Assembly: GCA_029204225.1 (NCBI GenBank)
Contig: CM055107.1
Location: 4,227,079-4,291,078 of the forward strand
Source: Diphasiastrum complanatum
Lineage: Eukaryota > Streptophyta > Lycopodiopsida > Lycopodiales > Lycopodiaceae
Reading direction: 5' to 3'
Length of the DNA: 64,000 bases
Shown: positions 32,191 to 43,885 of the stretch, in pieces
How the letters are laid out: each line of letters opens with the position of its first letter
Position numbering within the stretch: the stretch's first letter is position 1
Notes under the pieces: model-generated
Seen by the model: only the letters and a program-made list of their open reading frames with translations
Database searches by the model: none
What the model was told of the DNA's origin: nothing
Position numbers and translations under genes: made by a program

Positions 32191-32213
32191 CCTTTCCCTG
32201 GCAACGACGCCAC
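32191..32213 (-). promoter_or_regulatory. Primer binding site, AT-e
   Basis: Minus-strand G then TGGCGTCGTTGCCAGGGAAA directly after the LTR end; the same type as at 20178-20200 with different transitions. Confidence 0.75.
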
Positions 32214-33034
32214 TATAGAGTCGAAGATCTTGTGTAGTATAGCCCTCCCGCCTGTCAACAAGGGTTAGATCACTAGATAGGCACCTAACTATGCATAGAT
32301 GCTACTTTTAGTCAATTCTATACTTTTTCCTAACTCTACCACCACTAACACTACTCCCACTAATTCTACTTCCCTAAACTACCTTCATCATGTTTGTAGG
32401 TGAAAGGAAAGGGAAGATTAAAAGAGATTGAGAAGAGAGGAGAGGAAGAGAGAGAGATAGAGAGTGAGAGTGGAGGTTAACTCAAATGCTCCTTATGCTT
32501 GCTAATGGAGAAACATTAACTAAGACAACCAATAAGCATGAAAATAGATAGCAATGGAAAACACAATCAAAAGCATTAGCAAGTAGTGAATAGCAAATGA
32601 GGATGCTTCTCTCCAAAAAGTGGTAGAGTTTCCTCCTTCTCATTAAGCATGGAAATAGAGTACAAATGGTGCCTTTTTATAAAATGGAGAAGGCCCTTGC
32701 CCCAAAATCCTATTGGTTAATATTTACATTGATCCTATCCATTCATTTTGGACCCAACTTGATCCAAGGGTCCACAAAAAGTACATTGGAAATCACAAGA
32801 TTCATGTGAGTCCAAAATTGGACCCAACTCTAAAAATGTGAACTCTAAGATTAAAATTGACTTTGGGCCTCAAGTTTTATTTTAACTACAAAGGCCCAAG
32901 TCTATTATTTTATTTACAACTTAACTTGCGTGCTCATTGGGCCATGGGCTTATACGCGCAGGATGTCATGCCCTCGCAACACATTTTATTGGCCAATATT
33001 ATTTATTTACAATTTGTCGGGAATACTCCCAACA
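32214..33034 (-). repeat. AT-e 5' LTR (complete, 821 bp)
   Basis: Minus orientation, from TGTTGGGAGTATTCCCGACA (33034) to CGACTCTATA (32214); the terminal CA has become TA. It keeps the CCTTGCCCC and TTTATAAAA promoter region of the family. The outside neighbour is AGTAGGAAAAG of a copia fragment. Confidence 0.85.
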
Positions 33035-34065
33035 AGTAGGAAAAGATTTTGTGATACTGACCATCTTCGTGGATGATTCCCTCATGGTAGGTAACTCCTT
33101 GAAGCTAATCGAGAACACGAAGAGTCAGATTTCTGAAAATTATGAAATCACAGATCTAGGAGAAGCAACAAAATACCTCGGGCTAGAGATCAGAAGAGAA
33201 CGAACAAAGGGCGAAATGCACTTGAGTCATTCTAAATATGCCAGAAAGGTGCTCAAGCAGTATAACATGATGGAGAGCAAAGAAAAGACCACATCAATGA
33301 TTGTTGGATCCAAGCTGACGAAGCAGGATTATCCAAAAATGGAAGAGGAAGAACAGAAGATGACATGTATACCCTACCAAAACTTAATTGATAATATGAT
33401 GTACCTCACAATTTGTACCAGACCCGATTTAGCTTTCTCTGTTTATGCCTTAAGCCAATTATCTTCCAATCATGGCATGGCACATTGGCAAATGGCAAAA
33501 CAAATCCTACAGTATCAAGAAGGTACCTAGAATATAGGATTAGCCTATAGAGCTGAAAACGAAGGAAAAAGATTCGAGCTGCACCACTATAGTGATGCAA
33601 GCTGGGCAAGCTGCAAAGATGACAGCAAGTCCATTATTGGAGGATGTTCAATAGCGTGCGGAGCAGCAATCAGCTGGATATGCAAAAAGCAAACCCTGGT
33701 AACTCAATCCTCATGCAGAACTAAATATGTCCCAGCTGCAAAAGTGGCAAACGAGGTAGTGTGGTTACAAATGATGTTGGAGGCAATCGGGATGCCACAA
33801 GGAGGACCATGCACGATGATGATGGACTCTTAGAGTGTCATTTATCTGTCCCAAGATCTTATCTTCCATTCAAAGACAAAACACATACCTCTGAAGTACC
33901 ATCACATTCGAGATTTAATCTCAAAAGGAGAGCTCCAGGTCCAATATATAAAATTTGAAGACATGATTGCAGATCTACTCATGAAGCTGCTCGACAAGCC
34001 ACTCTTCGCCAAGCAAAGAAAGACAATTGGATTAAACATGCAAAGCTGCAAGGTTCAAGAGGGAG
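33035..34065 (+). pseudogene. Ty1/copia RT-RNase H fragment (lineage F)
   Basis: The frame begins inside RT: FVILTIFVDDSLMVGNSLKL (catalytic VDD), ITDLGEATKYLGLEIRRER, SKYARKVLKQYNM, PYQNLIDNMMYL, TRPDLAFSVYALSQ. After a TAG at 33527-33530, RNase H continues: HHYSDASWASCKDDSKSIIG, ISWICKKQTLVTQSS (an altered STAEAEY-like site, SSCRTKY), EVVWLQMMLE, then KHIPLKYHHIRDLISKGELQ and IADLLMKLLDKPLF. The order is that of copia. The first half of the element is missing at the AT-e LTR edge. It ends in a purine-rich AAGAGGGAG just before an LTR start. Confidence 0.8.
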
Positions 34066-35267
34066 TGTCAGAAATGGTGAACTCCTGCTACTTTGCCGCA
34101 ACGCGAAAGTCAGCGAGCCTTGCTCGAAGCTCGAACGATTCGCGAAGATCAAACGATTTTCAAAAATCAACATGCCTCCAGGATGAAATAGTGATGAACG
34201 ATTCACAAATCGCAAACATGCCTCCAGGACCACAAGAATCGCAAAGCGTTGCAGGACTACGAAAACCGCAAAGCAACGCAAAAAACGAAAAGAAACAAAA
34301 GGAACAAAAAGAAACGAAAGGAACGAAAGAAAACGAAAGAAACGAAAGGGAATCTTTTGTGCTGCCAGCTGGCAGCTCAACGGACGTGGAGCATCAATCT
34401 TCACGCTCAGCTGAAACGAGTAGCAACGATGGAGAGTTAACTGATTAGTTGATTAGCGTTAACTACTCTTGTAATTCTCTGTTTTAACTATCTTGTAAAC
34501 TCCACACAGTGGAGATATAAAAACTATTTTTCTGGCTCTCACGAATATATAGGGAAACATAGCAAGACACAGAGAGTGTGCGTGTGTAGAGCAGAAAAAG
34601 ACTAGAAACAAAACAGTTGTGCATGAAAGTCTGCCAACGAGCAGAACACAGTGAAAGAGTAGAACGTCAGGCCGCCAACGAGCGAGACACTGACGATCTC
34701 GCTCTGAAAACTAAACTGATAATTTGATTGCTCTATTTTTGTGCATCTCCTTGTTTTTCACTATGTCGATTGCTAGAATGAAATGTGTTCTGTGATGTGT
34801 AGTCGCATGTCTAGGTTCCTGTGAGCTTCCGCACAAAAGAAAATTTAAAAGGAACAAAATCGTTCACGACTGCGAAACGAAACTATTTGAGACACTTTTA
34901 TCATCATCACTTTGTATAAAATTTGTTAGCAAGTGAATTTTCATGAAATTCTAATTGGATGAATGGCAGCACATCACAGCCAACTGAATGTCGCAATTTA
35001 CAACCTAATTTCTTAGTATAAATAGCTGCTCATACTTCTACGTTATAATCATTTATCATGACAATCAATCGTTGTTATCATAATGGATTGAAGCATAGTT
35101 AGTATCTCTCTCAAGCTTTCAAGCTTGAACACTCTTGAACATTTTAGCTCAGTTCTTTAGAGTTGATTTAGAGTTTGCTATTGCGCTTACTGCTTATTAG
35201 CGGAAGTGCTTAATTCAGACAGAGTTACAGTTACTCAAAGATAGCTTAGAGCACGCGGCTTTGATGT
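34066..35267 (+). repeat. 3' LTR of copia lineage F and adjoining LTR-like DNA
   Basis: The LTR start TGTCAGAAATGGTGAAC follows the purine run. The stretch holds an A/G-rich GAAAC-type tract at about 34275-34350 and TATAAAAA at 34516-34523. The LTR may end at GCTTCCGCACA (34835). Beyond it lies a second TATA box (TATAAATA, 35017-35024) and another LTR-like stretch up to the AT-d edge at about 35268. Whether this is one long LTR or two pieces is not resolved. The frame 33963-34448 that runs from RNase H into this DNA is read-through. Confidence 0.5.
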
Positions 35268-36835
35268 CTAGCCTTCAAGATCAATTTCCGTTGTTCCGCC
35301 TTTGGTAGTGATTTGTCTAGTTGGCCCCACATTAGATATTCAACAATGTCGGCAGCCCATTCTGGTACTGTATCTACGTAAAATAAGCCAGCATCTACCA
35401 GCTCATCGTCGGGTTGGGTTGCAATCTCCTTTCCCTTGATTCATGACACATGATCTGTCATGTAGTGTTGTTTTCCCTTGCGAACTACTATCCGAAAATA
35501 AAATTCCAACAACAGGAGGAGCCATCTGGTGATTCTCCCGGTGTTGCAAGTTTTATTAATGAGATATAGCAAGGGTTGATGGTCCGTATAAAAAGGAAAA
35601 TGTGTGGCCATCAAATAGTGTCAAAACTTCTTAACCGCATAGATCATTGCCAGTGCTTCCCGCTCTGTGGTTGAATAATTCATTTCAGTATCACTGAGCT
35701 GTTGGCTTGCAAATCGGATTGGAAAATCCTTTTTGTGTTCACCTGGCTGGATTAAGATTGCTCCAACTGCATACTTTGATGCATCTGTATGCACGTGGAA
35801 CTCAATGGACCAACTGGGTGGTCGTAAGATTGGTGCTGAGACCAATGCATCCTTAATCTTATAGAAAGCCTTTAGAGCTTTCTCATTCCAATGTGGATCC
35901 GTTGTGAGCTTGTAAATCGGTCTGGCTAACTCCGCAAAATCAAGAATGAAGATCCTATAATAGTTAGCATGACCCATGAAAATGTAGACCTCACGGATCG
36001 TCCCCGGTGGTGGTAGATCAATAATGATCTTGATCTTTGATAGATCTATGGCGATCCCGTATCTTGACACTATATGGTCGAGTATCAAGCCATGTGTCAC
36101 CCAGAATTGACATTTTTCTGGATTCAGGGAGATCTAGTATTTGCAACATTTTTGTAGCACCTTCTCCAAATTGGATAAGTGTTCTGAATCTGGTCCATGC
36201 ATGCACAGATCGTCCAAGAAAATTTCCAAAATTTTTTGCAAATAATCTTTGAATGTCGTCTGCATGACTCGCTGAAAAGTGCTTGGGGCATTGCAAAGTC
36301 TGAATGGCATCACTTTATAGGCATAAGTTCCCCAATCCGTGGCAAATATTGTCTTGTGCTGGTCCTAGGGGGCTCTTTTCACCTAGTTGTAGCCGCTGAA
36401 GCCGTCCAAAAAACTGTAGGCTTCGTCGCCAGCTACTCTATCGAGTACACTTTCCGTAAATGGTAAAGGAAAATGGTCCTTTTTGGTGACTGCATTAAGC
36501 GCCTTCAGATTCTCACAGATCCGCATTTTGCCATTCTTCTTGGGTAGTATAACTATCGGCGATACCCATTCCGTGTGTTCGAGTTTGTAAATGAAATCTG
36601 CATCCATAAGCTTCTGCAACTCTTACTTGATCAGTTTTGTATAATTCGGGTTGCAGCGGTAGTAACGGCTTACCTTGGGGACTGCTCCGTCCACCAAAGG
36701 TATGGTGTGTTGGACTACTATTGGCGGAATGCCCTTTAGATCACTATAGCTCCAGACAAAACAGTCTTTATATTCCACCAACAAGGATCGTAGTCTCTTG
36801 AACTGGGTGGGTGTTAACTGCTCTCCCACATGCAC
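35268..36835 (-). pseudogene. RT and RNase H, AT-d
   Basis: RT: EWVSPIVILPKKNGKMRICE, FPLPFTESVLDRVAG, YSFLDGFSGYN, RLCNAPSTFQRVM, IFLDDLCMHGPDSEHL, CQFWVTHGLILDHIVS, LPPPGTIREVYIFMGHANYY. RNase H: FHVHTDASKYAVGAI, HKKDFPIRFASQQLSDTEMN, EREALAMIYAVKKF, YTDHQPLLYL, then KGKQHYMTDHVS. The order and the FLDD box are those of the family. Stops lie after GYN (near 36383), after CCKY (near 36135) and after VKKF (35621-35623), among others. AT-c and AT-d between them show the whole RT domain order. Confidence 0.85.
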
Positions 36836-38409
36836 TATCCTTTCTTCTTCTCATGTTTCACAAGATTCATCAGCTGTGTTCACGCAGGTCCCTCGAAGTC
36901 TTGTTCCGCTTGTGCCTAACTTTGATCAAGTTCTCGTTGGGCTTGCGGCATCATGATTACCACGTCATCCAATGTATAATTCTTGAAAGTATCAGGCTTC
37001 TCGTGAAATGGAGCTCGTCGAAATTCCTCTTTCAACATATTGATCTTGGCCCGACTGGTCATTTTTTTAATTCTCTGTCACCTGTGTAGAAGATGACGCT
37101 GTATCTGAGTCCAACTTGATTGACTTCAAGAAATCCAACACCTTCTTTTTGCTCTTTTTTTTCATTTTGATGGGTTCATCCTTGTTGTTTTTCTTCGAGA
37201 CTGTTGTGACATTCGCCTCATGGTTGCGAATATCAACGTCTACTATAGCTATTGTCTCTTCAGGTAGGTCACTCCATCGTATCACCTGGTTGTAGTGTTG
37301 CTTCAACTGATTCTTCTTATTCGCAGGTGCCTTGGGTGGTTCGATCCTTGAGACTTTCGCCATAGCAGACCTTTGTGGTGGTTGAGCTGGTACCTTCTTG
37401 GTTCCGTAATGATCTGGGTCCATGTGGTGTAGGACCTGTTCATCAGTCAGCTCAATCTCCTTATTATAAGTTAAAGCATGTTGCCAAGGGACTAGATCAT
37501 CGTCCACTGGGTTCTCAATCGGCTCCGCTGACAGCCATGCTACGTTTATCATATTCACCCCAAATGTGATTGGTGTGTCCATAGTGTAACATTTGGGTGA
37601 AGATGTACTCGGTTCTGGATCTGATTCATATTGACATGCTTGGCAGTCAATAGTTGCTAATGCATCTGTCCATCTCATGACATCCGTCTCTGAATGATAG
37701 TGACCTCCCTTGGCTGACCTTGGGCGATCAATCATATGATCTGTCGTGGATGATCCGTCATCAGCTTTGGGTGCAATAGGTTTCACCGCCCATGTGGTTG
37801 GATCTACCTTTACAACCAGTTCTCTATTCTCAAAGGTGAGTTTCCTTGTACCCCAGTTGTGTACTACTTGCGCAGTCCTCAACCATGGTCTTCCCAGTAA
37901 AACACGGTATGCAGATGGAGATTCAGGTATATCCATGACCACAAAAGTAATTACATACTGCATGCCTGATATCTTTACGGGAATATCAGCAACTACACCT
38001 TTTGGTTTCACACAGGATTGATCTGCTACCTTGATGGCGAATCTGGTTGGCTTCAATCCTTGTAAACCCCATTTTTCGTACAAAGTAGTGGAGATCAGAT
38101 TAACACCCGATCCTCCATCTACCACTGCCGCCTCGTCCTCGTATCTCTTGTGTTTGATTGGCAAAGTGATGTTGTGTTACTCACTTTCCCATGCTGCTCC
38201 GATGTGGAGGACGTTACTTGTTTCATCATAGCCCGCACAATATATGGGCTCAAGCGCTACTGGCTCCTCATCCGCTTTGGCCCATTTAACTAAAAGGCTT
38301 TTCGGTTGTGGTGCAATCCGCAGTAGTTTTCCAAGTGGTAAACTAACATGGCTTGACAACAAGAGTGTGAGCCTTTTAGTGCGTGGTTCCTAAGGCACCA
38401 CCACGTGAA
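36836..38409 (-). pseudogene. Protease and linker, AT-d, with gag C-terminus
   Basis: The frame 38164-37067 (365 residues) is open: KHKRYEDEAAVVDGGSGVNL with the D-G-G-S active site, then VLLGRPWLRT, HNWGTRKLTFENREL, DRPRSAKGGHYHSETDVMRW, the linker with DLVPWQHALTYNKEIELTDE, and a Lys-rich end (KKKSKKKVLDFLKSIK). A stop or frameshift near 37067 separates it from HEKPDTFKNYTLDDV-like text leading to RT. Upstream (38362-38177), PLGKLLRIAPQPKSLLVKWA is the gag-protease junction also seen at 17255-17400. This is the longest undamaged frame of the AT family in the window. Confidence 0.8.
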
Positions 38410-39092
38410 TGTTAAAAATTCACAATTCTAGCTTGACTAGTTTTGGTCATATGACTTGTAAATAGTTAAGATGGTCATGATGTGGCTTGTCACACGTGCC
38501 AAATAGCATAGTATTCCATTCATAAGGATGTTCTCAAGTAGACCTAAGTATTAGAACCTTTGGAATGAGTCCAAATTATGCTTAGATACAAGGGAGAAAA
38601 AATAGGAGCTATTTTTGGTAATTTTTGCGTTGTTGAGGGATCTCCAAGATTCCAACCCTAACTTGGTAGGGATGAAAGATCCACCAAAATTAGCATTAGG
38701 GATAGGTTTAGGGCTACTCATACCTATCCAAAATCGTGATGGATCATGTATATATAGGTGATGATATCTCACCAAAATCAATTAAGCAATTTCATGTTTT
38801 TTCTCTCATAATGGTGCAATTGCTCTCTATGTTCATAATTGTTTGAGTACTTGTGATTACTAATGACTATAGGATTGAATGTAGGTCTGGTGTACAGTAC
38901 TTAGACTGTGGGAGGCCATACTTTCACACGTGTGAAGCCTTCTTCAAGGATTTGGGCCATTTAGTGAGATTCAAGCATAGATTTTTGATGGATTTTGATG
39001 GTTCAACTTGTGCTAATCTTATGAAATCATAATCTATTGTTTCCCTCATCATTTCAAGTGTTTTAGGATCATTATTTGTTGTAATTTTTACA
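38410..39092 (+). repeat. 5' LTR of copia A (683 bp)
   Basis: TGTTAAAAATTCACAATTCT ... GTAATTTTTACA. TATATATAGG at about 38749-38758 is the likely TATA box. The palindrome CACACGTGTG (38929-38938) is shared with other copia LTRs here. Confidence 0.95.
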
Positions 39093-39105
39093 TGGTATCA
39101 GAGCC
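39093..39105 (+). promoter_or_regulatory. Primer binding site of copia A
   Basis: TGGTATCAGAGCC directly after the LTR, complementary to initiator methionine tRNA. Confidence 0.9.
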
Positions 39106-39902
39106 TAAAGGCTGAAATGAGCTAAATCCTTGGTTTTCATTCAATTTGATCACAATTTTTGATCTAAATCTTGTGTAATTGGATCTTAGCATCTAGTATT
39201 GATTCTAGAACTCAAAGTGAGTCAAATACATTGGAGATTGGTGTTGTGTGACTTCATTTTCAGGTGTTTAGGTGTCTAAAACGAGAGGCAAAGTTGAATT
39301 CAATTCACATTACCAAGATAGCAAGTTTTGCTTGCTCCAGGCATTGATTTCTAAGCGAGTTTTGGAGGTCATTTCATAGAGGAGGCTTTCTAGCATTCAA
39401 GGAGAGGGAAGATCAGAGTTTTGGGGACTCTTCAAGGCTGTTCTAAGGTGTAATAGGCACCTCCTAAAGTGATTTAGGTTCAGTCCAACCATTGCTTGAC
39501 TTATGCACCAAATTAGATCAATTTTTCATCAATTTTGATCATTTTTTGCTTGTGATTGGATAGTAGATTGTGTTGCATCCTCATTAAGTTCCATTTAGAT
39601 CTTTTACAAGTGATTTTGGAAGTATATTAGGTTGCTGAAATTCACTCTTGATCAGATCATTTGGAAGCTTTAATGTTCTTTATAGAAAGAGGGGCAATTC
39701 TACCAGTATTGTCTACTTCAATCAAGCAAGTGCATTGTTTCTAGTATTCTATGATTTGATTTTGTTAGAGATCATTCTTAGATCTTTATAGGAAGTCTAT
39801 TACTGATCTTTTCAGGTCCCTAAGAAGTGGGATAAAGTAGACTTTCAATCAAATCAATAGAAGTAACCTTCATTTGTGTCAAGTCCTTGATTAGGAGACT
39901 AG

Positions 39903-42900
39903 ATGGCATCTATAAATGCATATCTTTTGGATACTAATGAAAGGCTCAACAAAACTAACTATTCCATATGGAAAGTTAGAATGGAATCCATCATGATCAT
40001 GCAAGATCTGATGGAAATTGTAAATGGTAAGGAGGGTGAACCTATTCATCCTCAAGAAAAAGCCAAATACATCAAGAGGTGCAATGTTGCACTACATTGC
40101 ATAAAAATGAATGTTGCAAATGAACTCTTAAGAGAGGTAGGAGATTGCACTTCAGCTCAAGATGCTTGGGAGACTTTGCAAAAGGTCTATGAATCCAAGA
40201 ACCAAACTAGAATTTTAGCTTTGAAGAATCAAATCTATAGAAGCTATCAAAAGAAAGGAGAGAGTGCACATACTTTTGTCCTAAGAGTAAAGGAATTGAA
40301 CAGAGAGCTAGCCTTTATAGGTGATCCTATCAAGGATGAAGAGCTTGTTCAACTCATATTGAATGGACTAAGCTTTTAATTTGACAATTTGGTTCAGGGA
40401 TATGCAATTATGGGTAAGCTACCCATACTTGAAGAACTCCAAGGCACACTCATGGCCGAGGAATCAAGAAGGAGCCAAATGCAAGAGAGGATGGATAGGC
40501 TTTCCATCCAAGGTGGAGATGACCAAGCTCTCTTCACCAAAGGCAAAGGCAAGTCCAAAGGCAAAGGATCAACATTCAAGAAGTCTACAAAGCTTGAGGA
40601 TCAAGAAGGACCCTCAAAGGCATCTCCATCAACCACCAAAGTCAAGAAGGACAAATCAAAGGTGAAGTGCTACTATTGTAGCAAGATGGGGCATTATGCC
40701 TCGGAATGTTTCAAGAGAAAGCAAGATCAAAGCCAAGCCAACATGAGCAAAGAGGAGGAGGAGGAGAGTTCACATGAGGGCTCTCTCATGATGTCCATAT
40801 TTTCTTCAACAAGCTTCAAAGGAGAAGATCCTTGGTGGATTGACTCGAGTGCTAGTTCACACATGACTAGTATAAGGGAGTTTTTCTCTTCTCTCTTATC
40901 TTATGATGGACCTATAAAGTCTATCTATACAGCAAATGATGAAGCTTGTAAGATTGAAGGAGTTGGTAGCATTCCCCTTTGCTTAGGATCTTCCAAAAAG
41001 ATCAACATAGAAGGTGTTTTGTACATTCCTACAATAACAAAGAATCTACTAAGTGTTGGCCAAATGGTAGACAATGGTTTCAATGTTGACTTTGCTTCAA
41101 ATGAATGTTTCATCAAGAAGAAGGGTAAGATAGTGGCTAAGGGCACTAGACTTGGCAAACTTTATAAGCTGGATGCATTTGTGGATACTAATGTTGTCAT
41201 GTTGGCCAAGAAGAGCAAGATATCTACCTTTACTTTATGGCACAAAGGACTTGGACATGTCAACTCGGGTTCCATGGAGGCTATGATCAAGGAGGAGTAT
41301 GCTTTAGGCCTACCAAGGTCTATTGGGAAGGAAGACAAGGTTTGTGAAGCTTGTGCCTTATCCAAGGCACATAAGAAGGTGTTTCCTAACTCCATCACAA
41401 AGTCATCTCATCCTCTTGAACTCATACACTCGGATGTGCACATTGCTAGCACCAAATCTAATGGAGGTTCATCCATGTTTTTAACTTTCATTGATGACTA
41501 CTCAAGATATTGTTGGGTGTTCTTACTTTCCTTCAAGTCTCAAGTATTTGATACTTTTGTAAAGTTCAAGTTGTTTGTGGAAAAGCATCATAATCATAGC
41601 ATCAAGATTCTTAGAAGTGACAATGGTGGAGAATTCATCTCCAATGAGTTCAAGGCCTTTTGTGAGGAGGAAGGGATCAAGAAAGAGACTTCTTGTCCTT
41701 ACACTCCTCAACAAAATGGAGTTGCTGAAAGAAGGAATAGAACATTATGTGAATGTTCTAAGGCTTTAAGATTAGATGCTTGTTTGCCCAAATCCTTTTG
41801 GGGTGAGTCTCTTGTATGTGCAAACTAATTGATGAATAGGGTGTCTTGCAAAGCAATTGAAGGCAAAACTCCTTATGAGATGTTGTATGGAAAGAAACCC
41901 AATCTTAATCACTTGAAAGTTTTTGGGTGTATATGTTATGTGCATGTGCCATTGGAAACAAGAACCAAGGAGGATCCATCTTCCACAAGAGGGATCATGC
42001 TTGGATATGCAAGCTCAAGCAAGGGCTACAAAGTCTATCTCCCATCCTTGAACAAATTTGTTGTTTCAAGGGATGTCATCTTTGATGAACATCATATGCA
42101 TATGCTTGAAGAAGGCTGAAGTGCTCCAACAATCAAGAAGAAGATGGCCGAGGAGCAAGATCTTGGTTTTGAGGAGGAGCTCATGGAGGAGCAAGCACCA
42201 AACCCACCTATCACACCAAGGAGATCTTCAAGGGCAAAAGTGGAGCCATCAAGGCTCACATATCAAGGCAAAGGACAGCAAGTTGAGGGTATCTTATCCA
42301 CTTCTTATGCTTTATCTAGTTTTGAAGAACCATCTAATGTTGAAGATGCATTGAACTCCAAAGAATGGTATAAAGCTATGCTGGATGAGTATGATGCCTT
42401 GATTGAGAATGAAACTTGGTTGCTTGTTGAGAGACCTCAAAGGAATGTAATAGGATGCAAGTGGGTCTTCAAGATTAAGTTTAATGCAAATGGGAGTGTT
42501 AACAAATATAAAGCAAGATTAGTTGCAAAAGGTTATGCTCAAGAGAGAGGGATAGACTATGAGGAAACTTTTGCACCCGTGGCCAAGATGGTCACAATAA
42601 GGCTAATCATTGCACTTGCATCACATTTTGGATGAATTCTATGTCAAATGGATGTCTCTAATGCTTTCTTGAATGGTTTTTTGGAAGAGGATATCTATAT
42701 GGAGCAGCCACAAGGGTTCATCAAGCATGGAATGGAGAACAAAGTATGCCATCTCCAAAGAAGCATCTATGGCTTGAAGCAAGCCTCGAGTTCTTGGAAT
42801 TCAAGACTACATTGCTATCTTATTTCACTTTTTTTTGTTCAAAGTGAATATGATCCCACTCTTTACATTAAGTTTGATGATGTTGGTATTGTACTTTTAC

Positions 42901-43871
42901 TCATTTATGTAGATGACATCATCATTAGTGGAAATAGTGTTGATGGTATTAAAAAAATCAAGATAGATCTATCCTTAGAATTCAAGATGGTAGATCTAGG
43001 GTGTCTTCACTTCATCTTAGGCATAGAAGTACTTAGAGGGTCTGATTTTATCTTTATAAGTCAAGTAAACTATGCTCAAAGTCTTTTGAAGAAGTTTAAG
43101 ATGGAAGTATGCAAAAGTGTTGACACACCAATGGAGCAAGATGTAAAAGTGCCAAATGAAGATGATGAAAGATCCTTCATGGACATCACTTTGTTTAGGC
43201 AACTTATAGGTTCCTTAATGTGGATCACTATAACTAGACCAGATCTTAGCTTTAGTGTATGTAGGTTGAGCCAATCCATGCAAAAGCCATTGAATATCCA
43301 TTGGAAAAAGGCTAAGAGGATTCTAAGATACATCTCGGGTACATTAGATTTTGGGATTCTATATAGAGGAGATGTGATTAACCTTCATGCATTTAGTGAT
43401 TCAGATTTTGCAGGGGACAAGAGGGATATGAAATCAACAAGTGCCTATTCAACTTTCATAGGAGAAGGTGTGGTTTCATGGCTTTCAAAAAAACAAGAAA
43501 CTATATCTCTATCTTCAACCGAGGCCGAGTACAAAGCTTTGACAACCACTACAAAGGAGGTACTTTGGATCAAGAGATTATTGGTGGAACTAAAGATCAT
43601 GGATTCAGAGGAGGCACCAATCATCTACAATGACAATATATCAGCCCAACACCTTGCATCTAACCCAATCTTCCATGCAAGATCTAAGCACATTGAGATA
43701 TGCCATCACTTTGTGAGAGAAATGGTGCAAGCCAAGGAGATTGCTTTGGAGCATGTTCCAAGAAATGAATGTGTAGCTGATCTACTTACTAAACCTCTTC
43801 AAAAGACACCTTTTATGAAGTTCAGATCATCACTTGGAGTGATTAGTAAAGCAATGATTGAACCAAGCTAG
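39903..43871 (+). pseudogene. Copia A gag-pol polyprotein, four in-frame stops, no frameshift
   Basis: One frame of 1,323 codons including its stop. gag (UBN2 type) starts MASINAYLLDTNERLNKTNY; the zinc knuckle CYYCSKMGHYASEC is at residues 256-269. The protease site is DSSASSHM (Asp 314), where DSGAS is usual. Integrase: LWHKGLGH...CEACALSKAH, SDVHIASTKSNGG, LRSDNGGEF and QQNGVAERRN. RT: KYKARLVAKGYAQERGIDYE, MDVSNAFLNGFLEEDIYMEQ, YVDD at residues 1002-1005. RNase H: FSDSDFAGD, SSTEAEYKAL, ADLLTKPLQ. Stops are TAA at 40377-40379, TAA at 41826-41828, TGA at 42117-42119 and TGA at 42633-42635. Reading-frame integrity with only point stops suggests moderate age without indels. Element B carries a sister gag. 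Confidence 0.95.
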
Positions 43872-43874
43872 ATA

Positions 43875-43885
43875 GTGAGGAGGAG
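43875..43885 (+). promoter_or_regulatory. Polypurine tract of copia A
   Basis: GTGAGGAGGAG directly before the 3' LTR, where plus-strand DNA synthesis would be primed. Confidence 0.7.

Larger units (their letters stand above)
30190..33034 (-). mobile_element. AT-e: 5' end of an AT element (LTR, primer site, leader, gag)
   Basis: Reading leftward from 33034: a complete LTR, a primer site, a 1.3-kb leader with the CTCTCGCA array, and gag as far as its zinc knuckle, where element E cuts it. Everything after gag is missing. On the right it abuts a copia RT fragment (33035), which is probably the DNA it inserted into. Confidence 0.75.
35268..38409 (-). mobile_element. AT-d, left part: RNase H, RT, protease (minus), up to the copia A insertion
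   Basis: Minus-strand AT pol from the RNase H connection domain (35268) back through RT, linker and protease to the gag C-terminus at 38409, where copia A starts. The element resumes at 44571. Integrase, spacer, ORF3 and the 3' LTR are absent. Confidence 0.8.

Noticed and set aside
33963-34448. 161-codon ORF after copia F RNase H
   Set aside because: Only its first part is RNase H end; the rest is read-through into the LTR and its GAAAC-rich tract.
39093-39105. TGGTATCAGAGCC stretches as tRNA gene ends
   Set aside because: They are primer sites next to LTRs; no cloverleaf or upstream tRNA sequence is present.
39903-43871. Stops in copia A as programmed readthrough or RNA editing
   Set aside because: They are of three contexts, include both TAA and TGA, and lie inside conserved domains (for example a stop replacing the aromatic residue in ANYLMNR-like text); ordinary decay explains them better.
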